The notes beneath the pieces are model-generated. The model did not search any database. It saw nothing but the letters and a program-made list of their open reading frames with translations, and was not told where the DNA came from. Source: Vreelandella nanhaiensis (GTDB taxonomy: Bacteria; Pseudomonadota; Gammaproteobacteria; Pseudomonadales; Halomonadaceae). From it: a stretch of DNA of 64,000 bases. This document shows positions 9,792-18,991 of this stretch, piece after piece; within the stretch, counting starts at the first letter, position 1; the number at the start of each line of letters is the position of its first letter. Position numbers and translations under genes: made by a program. The stretch is taken from assembly GCF_003990185.1 (NCBI RefSeq), contig NZ_RZHF01000029.1, positions 123,429 to 187,428 of the forward strand, given 5' to 3'.

Positions 9792-9823
9792 ATAAAGCCG
9801 CCCAAGTGGGGCGGCTTTATTAT
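9792..9823. terminator. Terminator after the CocE gene
   Basis: A perfect hairpin AAAGCCGCC / GGCGGCTTT with a short loop lies 45 bases after the CocE stop and faces the convergent YciE-like gene, so it probably serves both strands. Confidence 0.8.
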
Positions 9824-9926
9824 GTAGCAACAAGATTTAACGCATAAGGTAAAACTAGCTAGAAAAAACCTCGGTAACTCACTACCGAGGAAAGGGCTTA
9901 ACTAGTGACGAGCGTGACGAAGGTTC

Positions 9927-10430
9927 TTAGCGCTTAGCGCGTAGGTTGTCATCGTCCGCGCGATGTAAAAACTGTGTGGTGGTCGATTCAAGGTGATCAG
10001 ATAGCCAGGCAGCCATAGCTTCTTCTTCTTTGAGGATCTCTCTGCATACCTGAGCAACGCCAGTCTGGCCCGCACTTTCAGCGGCCTGGATTAACGCCTT
10101 ATAGTTGGCAATTTCAAAATGCTCAAAGGCATAGCAGGCAATACTTCCTTTCATGACTTCGTCGCCAGCCATCATACCGCCCAGCGCTTGACCAAAAGCG
10201 GTTAATTTACCACCTAGATCTTTTAGCGCGGAAGTATCAATATTCACCCCGGCCATGGCTTGTTCAAGACGCTCGGACTGATGGCGAGTTTCATTTAGGT
10301 GCTGCTCAATTCGCGCTTGAAGCTCTGGATAATCTTCCAAGCGCTCTGCTTGGGATTTCAGCATTTTCTCAGCTTGCTGCTCCATAGCATGTGCATCGCG
10401 CAACCAGTTTTCTAGATACTTGGTTTCCAT
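9927..10430 (-). CDS. Ferritin-like YciE/DUF892 family protein
   Basis: The 167-residue all-helical protein shows the ferritin-like di-iron pattern of the YciE/DUF892 family: NWLRDAHAMEQQAEKM at the N-terminus and YAFEHFEIANYKAL around residue 104. Family members are often induced by osmotic or general stress and lie beside manganese catalases, as here. The gap to the catalase is 40 bases, so they are probably one transcript. The biochemical role is not established for the family. Confidence 0.88.
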   Translation of the reverse strand: METKYLENWLRDAHAMEQQAEKMLKSQAERLEDYPELQARIEQHLNETRHQSERLEQAMAGVNIDTSALKDLGGKLTAFGQALGGMMAGDEVMKGSIACYAFEHFEIANYKALIQAAESAGQTGVAQVCREILKEEEAMAAWLSDHLESTTTQFLHRADDDNLRAKR

Positions 10431-10470
10431 CGTGCTTTCTCCTTTAATACACTGAGTAATTCATAGTTGC

Positions 10471-11307
10471 TTATTTAGACGGATCAATCTGCTCTTTCTG
10501 CGCGCCTGATTTCTCCTTTGCCATACCGAGCGTCGGCTCCTGACCTTCAGGTGCTGGCTGGTTGCGAACCGAGAACTGGCTCCGACCATCAAATGATGGG
10601 CCTTCACCCCAGCGGCCTTTGGGTGCTTCTTTATCCAGCAAGGTGTTGAGGTAGTAATACGAGTGCTGCGTTGCTTCATGATCTTCAGGCGTGGAGTTGG
10701 GCACGGGAAGATGCGCGCCAAGGCCCCCTAGCTCTTCAATGACTGCCAGCCACTGCTGCTGGTGGTAGGTATCGCGTGCAATCAGGAAAGAAAGAAAATC
10801 TTTCATGCCATGATCATCAGTCCAGTTATAAAGACGCGATGCCAGTACCCGGCCGCTCGCCTCAGCGGTCACGTTCGCCAGCATATCTGCTGCCACATTT
10901 CCTGTGGCATAGATATGGCTCATATCAAACGGCACGCCGTTAGCATTTACCGGCATGGCCGAAAGCCCTGAAGACAATAGATGACGCGGGTTCGCACCGC
11001 CAAGAATGGCATTCATGACGGGATCTTTTGCCGTAGCCTCTTGGTAAGAGACGGGAGCACCTTCCAGGTTAAGGGCAACCGCATGACCAAGCATTTCAAC
11101 ATGTGCAAGTTCTTCTGTAGCCGTCGACATCAGCAGATCGCGAATGCGGTCATCACCACGCGTCCCCATTGCCTGGAAGAAATATTGCATTGCTACCCGG
11201 ATTTCCCCTTCTACACCACCAATCGCTTGTTGGAGCAGCATGGCAAATTCAGGATTAGGCTTATCAACTTTGACTGGGTATTGCAGCTTTGCTGAGTGGT
11301 GAAACAT
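10471..11307 (-). CDS. Manganese catalase
   Basis: The 278-residue protein decomposes hydrogen peroxide with a dimanganese centre. Ligand-bearing segments are visible: GGVEGEIRVAMQYFFQ (first Glu), STATEELAHVEMLGH (Glu-x-x-His) and RDTYHQQQWLAVIEE (late His and Glu). Length and order match the family. It is the upstream gene of the YciE-like gene and probably belongs to a stationary-phase or stress regulon. Confidence 0.95.
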   Translation of the reverse strand: MFHHSAKLQYPVKVDKPNPEFAMLLQQAIGGVEGEIRVAMQYFFQAMGTRGDDRIRDLLMSTATEELAHVEMLGHAVALNLEGAPVSYQEATAKDPVMNAILGGANPRHLLSSGLSAMPVNANGVPFDMSHIYATGNVAADMLANVTAEASGRVLASRLYNWTDDHGMKDFLSFLIARDTYHQQQWLAVIEELGGLGAHLPVPNSTPEDHEATQHSYYYLNTLLDKEAPKGRWGEGPSFDGRSQFSVRNQPAPEGQEPTLGMAKEKSGAQKEQIDPSK

Positions 11308-11592
11308 AATGACCTCTCCGACATTAACTGCCAGAAAGAGAACTTCCTGGCAGCAAAATTAAACGTTACGCAGTATCGATCTTATTACTCAACTGCCCTT
11401 TTCCATAAAGGCTTCCTTGCCACTCAATAAAAATATTAGCTCCTTACTTGAGCTTAATTAAGCAATTCAATCTTCTGCATAACAACCCCTGAAAAACAGT
11501 GATAATATAGATACGCTATCACTATGTTTTTTTATAAAGGGGCTACTTTGGGTGCTTGTGTAAAACCTAATCGTCAACCTATTCGGCTATCG

Positions 11593-11808
11593 TCAGGAAT
11601 TACGACCCCCGTGACTATTCTCTCCACCTTTCTTACCGGCTTCGGAAGCGCGCTCAGGGTCATTTGCGAAGTTACCACCACTCTTCTGGCCGCCTTGATG
11701 ACCGATATCTTCGTAAAATTCTTTATCATGAGTTTTAGAGGTAGCTTCGCCACCTTTCTTGCCTGCTTCTTCGCGACTCATTCCATTGTCGTTGCGATTG
11801 CCAGCCAT
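11593..11808 (-). CDS. KGG-repeat stress protein
   Basis: The 71-residue hydrophilic protein is rich in Gly, Lys, Asn and Glu. It carries degenerate repeats of the (E/A)AGKKGGE type: EEAGKKGGEA, a degenerate GHQGGQKSGG, then EAGKKGGEN. It resembles GsiB/con-10/YciG-type stress proteins. The start at 11808 follows AGGAGA by a good distance. Its place beside manganese catalase and YciE-like protein supports a general stress function. Confidence 0.85.
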   Translation of the reverse strand: MAGNRNDNGMSREEAGKKGGEATSKTHDKEFYEDIGHQGGQKSGGNFANDPERASEAGKKGGENSHGGRNS

Positions 11809-13245
11809 GATTAATCTCCTTTCCTGTATTCGGTAAAACCAAATCATTCCATGGAACTCGATTAACTCATCGAGTAATTTGAGCGTAGCTAACCCATAAG
11901 ACGTTTCAAGTGATATAGCTAATAAGTAATATTTTTAATATTTGTCGTTAAGCACTACTGCTTATTATCAAAGTTCTCATCAACTTAAATAAATAAGAAT
12001 TGTATGATACTGATAATATTATAATAAAATTTTAATATATGTATTCTATTCTCTTATTAACTAAGCCATGCAAGAAAATCGCCCTCAACGAGCCGTAACT
12101 AAGTTTTCCCTCCCAATAACCGATATAGCACCTGCGGGCGCAGCGCTGAAGAGATCATGCATAACGCAGTCTGAAAGAGAAGGATGCCCCGTTTCTAGTC
12201 CTCAAAATTTAGCGATATGGCATCGAAGCTTTGACGCAGTGGTTGACTTGTCAGCACGTTCGGCGGCGAGCCTGCCTTGATCATGCGGCTGGCTTCATAA
12301 TGCCTATAGAGGGCACATTGCATGGTTTGGCTAGACCGTACACGGCAATTTCTATTCAATGTGGGTTGCCTTACAGCCATAAATTGAGGAGCTAGTAATG
12401 TGTGGGGTGAAGGAAATGAGCTTAGAAAGGAATGATATAAACTTCCGTACAATTTTTTCCCACACATCACTTGTGCACATATTATACATGGTCTAGTATG
12501 AAGTTGTCGGCGGCAGGAAGCCTCCACGAAAAGGAATTTCCACTCAGGATGAGTGACTATACGCCAGGAAGGCATGAGTACATCAAACGCCCCTTAATCG
12601 GGGCGTTGTTGTTTCTATTCTCTGCATTATTTTTCTTATATCCCGTCCTTGCTCGCCACATGCTGGTCATTTTAAGAGCCAGTTCATCGTGATCGGATCG
12701 TGATACCTCACTTGGCCTCTTAGTTATATTAAATTTAAGAAGACTTAACATGGCACGGCATAGGCATTTGAAATTTATGAAATTATTACTTTCATGTAAG
12801 AAAATGCTTACAAAAACTGTCGTTGATTGACTACATTTTTTTCTATCAAAGTAGCTACACTTCTAACTGCTACGAATCGCAGTAGCCCATTTGAGTCGCG
12901 CTAGCCCATGGAAGGGCCGAGGGAAGCAGCATGCGAAAGGACCAAGGAAGCGCGACAGGCCAGGGAGGGCCATCATCTACCTACCCAAGCTAACCAATAC
13001 CAACCACCTATCAGTTCATTTTATTGGGCTATCCCTTATAGCGTTGTATCAATAGCCAGATATACGCTTAGCGCCTGCCGATAGCGATCTTCTTACAATT
13101 CCACCTCATTGATTATTGCTCTGTTCTAGCATTACTTTCTTGCGCGTATAAAAATAGCGCTAATCATCAAGGGGATACTCAATTGTGCATATGGTGCCAA
13201 GAAAAGGTCGACAGATTAATTCGTAGGGGCACTTTTCAAACGCAC
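11809..13245. other. Gene-poor spacer left of attL
   Basis: About 1.4 kb without a convincing gene. The 11850-12060 part is AT-rich and contains the promoter region of the KGG gene. Short open frames on both strands (for example 12195-12575 minus and 12471-12692 plus) lack ribosome sites and recognisable content. A hairpin AACGCCCC/GGGGCGTT lies at about 12587-12608, and a wide perfect inverted repeat (GTCGCGCT 12895-12902 / AGCGCGAC 12949-12956) encloses purine-rich DNA that could be a structured RNA. Otherwise I see nothing in it. Confidence 0.5.
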
Positions 13246-13359
13246 ACGAAAAAGCCGCCCTTTCGGACGGCTTAATCTAATTCTCTAACGTGTTGCTTTT
13301 AACCATCTTTTTGATGGTGCCGACACCAGGAGTCGAACCCGGGACCTACTGATTACAAG
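13246..13359. repeat. attL: 114-bp direct repeat, original tRNA-Thr 3' half
   Basis: Identical to 48667-48780. It runs from the anticodon region of tRNA-Thr through the CCA end and the tRNA operon terminator, all on the minus strand. After GATTACAAG the sequence diverges (ATATAGCC instead of TCAGTTGC), so this copy is a 5'-less tRNA fragment left by integration. Confidence 0.97.
13249..13274 (-). terminator. Original tRNA operon terminator (attL copy)
   Basis: Read leftward, AAGCCGTCC-GAAA-GGGCGGCTT is followed by a T-tract. The identical copy at 48670-48695 now ends the tRNA operon. Confidence 0.85.
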
Positions 13360-13403
13360 ATATAGCCATTTTGCATATAAATTAATTAGTTATGCCAAAA
13401 ATA

Positions 13404-13411
13404 TCTATGTA
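13404..13411. promoter_or_regulatory. Candidate integrase arm-type site, left
   Basis: TCTATGTA occurs 44 bases inside attL. The related TCTAYGTA occurs twice just inside attR (48646-48653 and 48658-48665). These could be arm-type binding sites of the integrase. Confidence 0.35.
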
Positions 13412-13495
13412 AATCACAGCTTTCGAGGTTATATAATTCAATAGCTTAGCTCAATGTGCTATGAAGTTTATTTGGCTAAAGAAGAGCCTTTTTCA

Positions 13496-13741
13496 ATGAA
13501 GCGCTTCAACTACAAAATCCATTATACCCAGAGCAATGAGCGCTACATTCAGTTCGATGCCCGGTTACAAAATCAAGGTGCACAGATCGGCTTAACGCCA
13601 TTCGAAACTGAAGAGCTATGGCTTACCTATGCCGAAATGCCCACCGCGCTTGCGGGCCTAGTCGATGAGCGAATTTGGGAAGCCCACCGTAAACCCATAC
13701 TTGAAATGCTCGCCGCGCATTACCTCACGCCGTCTGATTAA
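13496..13741 (+). CDS. Hypothetical protein at the prophage left end
   Basis: I do not recognise this 81-residue protein. It contains QFDARLQNQGAQIGL and a Trp-rich ELWLTYAEMP segment, with no signal peptide or membrane helix. The ATG at 13496 was chosen because typical coding composition begins there; an in-frame ATG at 13454 would add 14 residues. It lies between attL and the cos-like site, where P2-type phages carry small accessory genes. Confidence 0.5.
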   Translation: MKRFNYKIHYTQSNERYIQFDARLQNQGAQIGLTPFETEELWLTYAEMPTALAGLVDERIWEAHRKPILEMLAAHYLTPSD

Positions 13742-13876
13742 CCAGTGCAAAAACTGCATAATTGCGCATGAAAACGCATAAAAAAACACCCCCTTATAAC
13801 AGCCCTTCCGCCCAGTAGCTACGCGGCCTGAGCCCATGCCGGAACACTGCATAAAAACCACTACATTTAGCGCGCG

Positions 13877-13895
13877 GGCGGGGCGGGGTGACGAT
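13877..13895 (+). other. Candidate cos site
   Basis: GGCGGGGCGGGGTGACGAT resembles the P2 cohesive end as I remember it (GGCGAGGCGGGGAAAGCAC); 11 of the first 12 bases agree. Its place, just beyond the portal gene end in a non-coding G-rich stretch, is where P2-like phages keep cos. Confidence 0.55.
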
Positions 13896-14075
13896 AGCGC
13901 GGCGAGGGTCGCGGCGGTTGGTGGGTAGGTAGGCCGTACAGCTCGCACAGGGCGCGTTCTAATGTTGCGAGTGGTCGGGACAGGGGCAGAATAGCAGTGC
14001 TTAAAATGAATAATAGAGCTAATAAAAGAGCTAATGCGTATCATTTAAAAATTGGCTTCATGTGTGTGCGCACAA

Positions 14076-14104
14076 AAAAGCCGCCCAGGTGGGCGGCATC
14101 ATTT
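14076..14104 (-). terminator. Terminator of the Q-P operon
   Basis: Read leftward, GCCGCCC-ACCT-GGGCGGC is followed by TTTTTT. It lies a few bases after the portal gene stop. Confidence 0.85.
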
Positions 14105-14115
14105 AGTGGGTCAAT

Positions 14116-15177
14116 TTAGTCAGCGTCGGGATCTACTAGCCGGTAAGGGTCGAACTTCACCACCTCTTCGCCCACATGCTCGTTTATCTCGCGCATCGTC
14201 GCTTGAAGCGGTTCAAGCTCGTTGGCCACGAATACTCGAGCCGCCTTCTCGATGTCACCGAACCCGCCGGTATTCTGGGGGATGATGCCCATCAGCTGAG
14301 GCGGGATTCGATGCCCGGCCAATTGATCATCCCGAGTAATGTTTTTGATGGATAAGAACTCATCTTTGGCCGCCACCTCGCTAACCGGGATGATCTGTAC
14401 GCCGTCTTTTTTCCCCCTCGGTGAGTAAAGGAACAGGTTTCGGAAATTGCCCGGCCCCTTGCTGTCTTTCAGCGCTTTGCGCATATCGTCTATATCTTTC
14501 TGATCGTGCGCTGCATCGTTAACGTACATGATAAAACCGGCATGGCTACCGTTCAGATAGTACCGGCGGCGAAACAGCGTAGCGCTTTCATTCAGCCAAG
14601 CGCTTTGAAGGCTGCCGATATAATCCGGCACCCCGTAAATGCTTTGATCAATATCAGGTTCAAGTAGGTGAATGGTTCGCCCTTCTGGTAGCTCGGTGCG
14701 CTCCATGTAGTTGGGTATCCACCAGTACCGATCATCATCGCCCCGCCTCATATACTTAGCCGCGCGATGTTTCAACGCCAGCCGCCGCCCTAGCCGCCCT
14801 TTCACTTCCTCAAGGTACCCATTGCCGAACACCAGATAATCTAACGCCAGCGCGCTGAAATCCCGACGGCTTAACAGCTGGTTAGGCACAAACGTTTTCA
14901 GCAAAATGTTCCGCTTAACTTGCATTGCGCTGCCGTGGTGCGGCGTCGCCCGGTAGCTCTTAGCCAAGACGCTCAACGGGATCGGCGGCTCGTACCATTC
15001 ATCAGGCGTAAGCCAAACCCCCTCATACCAAACGTCACGCATTGAAGTAACCGGCTCGGGGTCGCCAAACGTGAATGCCTCCATTCGCCCACTACCGGTG
15101 GCCACCGCTGGGGCGGCCGTCTCAGTCTGATATGCAGGCACGCGAATTCGCGGCTTGGCCGCAGCGGTCGTCGTCAT
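14116..15177 (-). CDS. Q: Phage portal protein (P2 gpQ family)
   Basis: The 353-residue protein matches gpQ: the N-terminal segment with WYEPPIPLSVLAKSYRATPHH, a middle DYLVFGNGYLEE and C-terminal HRIPPQLMGIIPQNTGGFGD typical of PBSX/P2 portals. It forms the dodecameric vertex through which DNA enters the capsid. Its start overlaps the terminase stop by four bases, so both form one leftward late operon. Confidence 0.95.
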   Translation of the reverse strand: MTTTAAAKPRIRVPAYQTETAAPAVATGSGRMEAFTFGDPEPVTSMRDVWYEGVWLTPDEWYEPPIPLSVLAKSYRATPHHGSAMQVKRNILLKTFVPNQLLSRRDFSALALDYLVFGNGYLEEVKGRLGRRLALKHRAAKYMRRGDDDRYWWIPNYMERTELPEGRTIHLLEPDIDQSIYGVPDYIGSLQSAWLNESATLFRRRYYLNGSHAGFIMYVNDAAHDQKDIDDMRKALKDSKGPGNFRNLFLYSPRGKKDGVQIIPVSEVAAKDEFLSIKNITRDDQLAGHRIPPQLMGIIPQNTGGFGDIEKAARVFVANELEPLQATMREINEHVGEEVVKFDPYRLVDPDAD

Positions 15178-16964
15178 TCGTAAATCTCCATTAAGGATTG
15201 CCCAACACCTTCATTTGCGGGGCCGTCGATAGGTTCGAACTGCAGCGCGTGCATCGTCGCCCACGCCAAATCGGCGTGACCGGTCGCCTGGTTGCGCCCG
15301 CTCTTATAAGTGAATTGCTGACCGCTTTTCGTCAGCTCTTTTTTGATCGACATAAACGACGCGGCGAGATCCGACCAACCCGCGTCAAATTCCAGCCGTT
15401 CTTTGCGGATGATCTGCTGAGCCTGCAGCACCATTTGAGTTTTAAGCGCGACGTCATAGCGGTACCGGATAACTGTTGGGAACCACTTTTCGACATACTC
15501 AGCCACCGCTCCACCAATGCCGGTGGTATCAATGCCGATATGCCCAATGTTGTATTTGTCGCGAAAGGATTTGATGAACTCGGCTTGCTTTTCGTAGTCC
15601 TGCCCCTTGAGCCGGTGTCTTTCCAGCACGCGGTGCTTTTCCTCGCTGCTTCGCGCGGGTAGAACTACAACAAGCCCAGCGCCGTCGCCATCCTCGCCTT
15701 GCCCGGTCGGGTCGTAACCAATCCAGACTTCACGATCACCCACCGGTCGCGGTGCGAATGGTCGGTAGTCGTCCCAAACCTCCCAGCTATCCACCATGCA
15801 GGCCTTCATCACGGCCAGCGGGAAAGCGCTCTGACTATCATCAACAAACCCACACATCAGTAGGTTGTCGAATTCCTCTGGCGAGTATTCAAGGCGCAGC
15901 TGTTCAAGGTCGAACAGATCGCAGCCGCCTTCCATGGCATCCAATACGGTAACGATCTGACGCCAGTGACCATCGGAGCATAGCTTCCCGGCTTTCAGCG
16001 CTTCATGGCTAACATCAAACTCGGCGCGTTCTGATTTCTTTCGGCGCTTGTTGAAAAGATCACCATTCCAGAACGGGTAACCCTCGTGGCCAACACTTGA
16101 CGGCGTAGAAAAATACGTCTGCCGCCACTTCTTATGCATCGCCATGCCGCTGGTGACTTTGCGGAACTCGGCAAACCGGTGAATCCAGAAGTACTCATCA
16201 AGATAAACGTCACCGTGGTAGCCCTGCGCCGTCTTGCTATTGGTACCCAAGAAGTGCAGTTCGGCGCCGTTATCTAAAACAATCGGATCGCCTTTAAGCT
16301 CCACATCGCAAGTCTCTTTAACGAACTGAACGATGTAGTTGCGGAAGATATGCGCCTGGGCACGGCTGGCAGACAGGAAGATTTTGTTACGCCCATGCTT
16401 GAACGCATCGACGATGGCCTCTCGGGCGAAATACCACGTTGCCCCTATCTGGCGACTTTTGAGGATGTTACGAATGCGGTGCTTCTGCCCCGCCTCATTC
16501 CAGACTGCTTGATACTCAAACAGCGAATCTAAGAACGCCGCTTCCAGCGCCTCGATCTGCTCATCATCCAGCGCGTTACGCTTTGGCTTGCGTTTCGGCC
16601 CCGCGTTACGCGCCTCGATATTCGGGTTTAAATCCGCTTCGCTGCCCGTTTCGTGATACTTACGAACCCTGGCCAGCCGCTCAATTTGTCGACCGAGCAG
16701 GTCAATCTCTTTAAAGTGTTTTCCTTCCTTTTCGGGCAGCGCAATTAGCTGCACCATCCGCGCTTCAAGCGAGTGCTCGACGCGCTCGGTCGGCGTCGCA
16801 TCCTCCCACCGGTCACGGGCTTTCCAGCTGTGCACGGTGGCTGGCTTCTCACCAATATGTTCTGCAATACGCGCAACTCGCCACCCCTGCCAATACAGGT
16901 GGCGGGCAGTCATGCGCGGTGATTCGGTCGCGCTGGGGATCAAGTCGGGGGCTGTCGTCGTCAT
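15174..16964 (-). CDS. P: Terminase large (ATPase) subunit, P2 gpP family
   Basis: This protein is about 596 residues long. An N-terminal HTH-like region (WRVARIAEHIGEKPATVHSW) is followed by the ATPase with the Walker A-like KSRQIGAT and Walker B VYLDEYFW, and by a C-terminal nuclease domain (YDPTGQGEDGDGAG, GIDTTGIG). It packages DNA into the prohead at cos. The start at 16964 (MTTTAPDL) was preferred over 17057, since the extra residues resemble intergenic DNA and would run through the divergent promoter. Confidence 0.95.
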   Translation of the reverse strand: MTTTAPDLIPSATESPRMTARHLYWQGWRVARIAEHIGEKPATVHSWKARDRWEDATPTERVEHSLEARMVQLIALPEKEGKHFKEIDLLGRQIERLARVRKYHETGSEADLNPNIEARNAGPKRKPKRNALDDEQIEALEAAFLDSLFEYQAVWNEAGQKHRIRNILKSRQIGATWYFAREAIVDAFKHGRNKIFLSASRAQAHIFRNYIVQFVKETCDVELKGDPIVLDNGAELHFLGTNSKTAQGYHGDVYLDEYFWIHRFAEFRKVTSGMAMHKKWRQTYFSTPSSVGHEGYPFWNGDLFNKRRKKSERAEFDVSHEALKAGKLCSDGHWRQIVTVLDAMEGGCDLFDLEQLRLEYSPEEFDNLLMCGFVDDSQSAFPLAVMKACMVDSWEVWDDYRPFAPRPVGDREVWIGYDPTGQGEDGDGAGLVVVLPARSSEEKHRVLERHRLKGQDYEKQAEFIKSFRDKYNIGHIGIDTTGIGGAVAEYVEKWFPTVIRYRYDVALKTQMVLQAQQIIRKERLEFDAGWSDLAASFMSIKKELTKSGQQFTYKSGRNQATGHADLAWATMHALQFEPIDGPANEGVGQSLMEIYE

Positions 16965-17010
16965 GTCGCAAGCGTACCCGTCGCGCGCGATGCCCACGCC
17001 TGCCCTGCTT

Positions 17011-17030
17011 TGTCTTGGATAATCCGCACA
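17011..17030. promoter_or_regulatory. Late promoter activator dyad between P and O
   Basis: TGT-N14-ACA, inside TGTCTTG...GCACAACGC. The same arrangement occurs upstream of V (23058-23077) and FI (28518-28537). P2-type late promoters carry an Ogr-binding TGT/ACA dyad near -55. Here the symmetric dyad sits in the divergent gap and can serve both Q-P and the O operon. Confidence 0.65.
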
Positions 17031-17109
17031 ACGCGCAACCGTTGAGCCAAAACGCATACACGCGGAACCTGAGCGCTATCGAACAGCCAACCCGCTCAGG
17101 ATGCCCAAC

Positions 17110-17919
17110 ATGCCCAAGTTCTTCCGCGTCGCCACAGAAGGCGCAACCACAGACGGCCGCGAGATCCAACGTGAATGGATTGAGCAGATGGCCACTAATT
17201 ACGACCCGAAAAAATACGGCGCCCGCGTCTGGATGGAGCACATCCGTGGCCTAACGGCAGACAGCATCTTCAATGCTCTGGGCGATGTGCTTTCAGTTGA
17301 AGCCCGCGAAGTGGAAGACGGCAAGCTCGCCCTGTTCGCCGAAATCGACCCCACCGACGAACTCAAGGCGATGAACAAAAAGCGCCAAAAAGTTTACAGC
17401 TCCATTGAAGTAAACCCCAAGTTCAGCGACACCGGCGAAGCCTACCTCGAAGGTCTGGCAGTAACGGACTCTCCCGCCTCGCTGGGTACCGAAATGATCA
17501 AGTTCAGCCGCGATTCCGGCGCAGCTTCCCCGCTGGCCAGCCGCAAACAGCATGCCGATAACGTATTCAGTGCTGCCGTGGAAGTTGAATTGAATTTCGA
17601 TGAAGAGGAAACGCCCAAGCCCAGCATCGGCGAGTTCGTTAAAAGCCTGTTCAGCCGTCAGGACGCCAAAACTAACAAAGGCTTTGAAGCCTTCGGCGCT
17701 GACATCAAAGGCGCGTTTGAAGAGTTCGCAAAGCGTCACGACGCTATGAATGCCGAGCTTGAAACCCGACCCACCGCCGATCAGTTCAGCCAGCTGAAAG
17801 CCGATCACGACGACCTGCAAAAACGCTTCGATGAGCTGTACACCAAGCTCGACCAAACGCCTGACACCTCATACCGCGCCCCGGCCACCGGTGGCGGTGA
17901 ACAGCTAACCGACTGCTAA
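17110..17919 (+). CDS. O: Capsid scaffolding protein/protease (P2 gpO family)
   Basis: This protein is about 269 residues long. The N-terminal protease domain shows the His segment ARVWMEHIRGL and the Ser segment VTDSPASLGTE of the gpO serine protease; the C-terminal part is Glu/Lys-rich and helical, as expected of a scaffold. It guides assembly of the major capsid protein and then cleaves it. The ATG at 17110 fits the AGG box better than that at 17101. Confidence 0.93.
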   Translation: MPKFFRVATEGATTDGREIQREWIEQMATNYDPKKYGARVWMEHIRGLTADSIFNALGDVLSVEAREVEDGKLALFAEIDPTDELKAMNKKRQKVYSSIEVNPKFSDTGEAYLEGLAVTDSPASLGTEMIKFSRDSGAASPLASRKQHADNVFSAAVEVELNFDEEETPKPSIGEFVKSLFSRQDAKTNKGFEAFGADIKGAFEEFAKRHDAMNAELETRPTADQFSQLKADHDDLQKRFDELYTKLDQTPDTSYRAPATGGGEQLTDC

Positions 17920-17974
17920 CCCTGGCCAGCCAATAGCCAGCAGCCAGAGCCACTAAATTCAAGGGAAAACACCA

Positions 17975-18982
17975 ATGCGCAACGACACACGAATCAAGTT
18001 CAATCAGTACCGGGATCGGTTAGCACAGCTAAGCGGCGTAAACAGCGCGAGCGAGCAATTCAACGTCGAGCCCAGCGTTCAGCAAACGCTTGAATCGACC
18101 ATGCAGGAGTCCAGCGACTTCCTTAGCCGCATCAACATGATCGGTGTTGACGAAATCAAAGGGCAAAAGGTAGGGGTCGGCGTCTCTGGCCCAATCGCTG
18201 GTCGCACCAACGTAGAAGTAAAAGAGCGCGAAACCCGCAATCTCACAGCGCTGACCGAAAACACCTACGAATGCTTTAGCACTGAATTTGACACCCATAT
18301 TCCATGGGCATCGCTCGACGCCTGGGCGCGCTTCCCTGACTTTCAAGCCCGCGTGCGTAACGCCATCCTTCGCCGCCAAGCGCTCGACCGCATTATGGTC
18401 GGCTTTAACGGTACCAACGTCGCTACCGAAACCGACCGCACCACTAACCCCATGCTGCAAGACGTCAACAAAGGCTGGCTGCAAAAGTACCGCGAAGATG
18501 CCAACGCCCGCGTACTCACCGGCGGCGCCGTCGCCGGAAAAGTCACCGTAGGTGCCGATGGCGACTACACAAACCTCGATGCGCTGGTATTCGACGCGGT
18601 CAACGAAATGATCGACCCCTGGTACCGCGAAGACACCGACCTCGTCGCCATCATGGGCCGCAAAATGTTGGCGGATAAATACTTCCCGCTAATCCAACAG
18701 AATGCCGAAACGCCCACCGAAGCTCGTGCTTTGGATCTGATCATCAGCCAAAAGCGCGTCGGTGGCCTCCAGGCAGTGCGTGCCCCGTTCGTACCTGACG
18801 GCTCCATTCTCATCACCTCGCTGACCAACCTGTCGCTGTACTGGCAGTTGGGCAGCCGCCGTCGCTACGTACTGGACAACCCCAAGCGTAAGCGTATCGA
18901 AAACTACGAAAGCTCTAACGACGCCTATGTCGTTGAGGATTACGGCTTCGGCTGTCTCGTAGAAAACATCGAAATGGCCTAA
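17975..18982 (+). CDS. N: Major capsid protein (P2 gpN family)
   Basis: The 335-residue protein starts MRNDTRIKFNQYRDRLAQ and has the gpN landmarks FNGTNVATETDRTTNPMLQDVNKGWLQ and the C-terminal NDAYVVEDYGFG. It forms the T=7 (or T=4 with satellites) HK97-fold shell after trimming by gpO. AGGG lies 7-8 bases upstream of the start. Confidence 0.97.
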   Translation: MRNDTRIKFNQYRDRLAQLSGVNSASEQFNVEPSVQQTLESTMQESSDFLSRINMIGVDEIKGQKVGVGVSGPIAGRTNVEVKERETRNLTALTENTYECFSTEFDTHIPWASLDAWARFPDFQARVRNAILRRQALDRIMVGFNGTNVATETDRTTNPMLQDVNKGWLQKYREDANARVLTGGAVAGKVTVGADGDYTNLDALVFDAVNEMIDPWYREDTDLVAIMGRKMLADKYFPLIQQNAETPTEARALDLIISQKRVGGLQAVRAPFVPDGSILITSLTNLSLYWQLGSRRRYVLDNPKRKRIENYESSNDAYVVEDYGFGCLVENIEMA

Positions 18983-18991
18983 GGGGAAGTC

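Larger units (their letters stand above)
13742..14115. other. cos-containing non-coding region
   Basis: No gene is visible in these 374 bases. The region is unusually G-rich on the plus strand (about 13870-13935), contains the cos-like sequence and ends with the terminator of the leftward Q-P operon. Confidence 0.6.

Noticed and set aside
12195..12575. 126-codon ORF on the minus strand
   Set aside because: No ribosome site, no recognisable domain, unlike coding composition of neighbours; overlaps other weak frames.
12471..12692. 73-codon ORF with a hydrophobic C-terminus
   Set aside because: It reads through a strong hairpin (12587-12608) and lacks a ribosome site.
17293..17856. 187-codon minus-strand ORF opposite gpO
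   Set aside because: Shadow of a GC-rich real gene; content has no family features.
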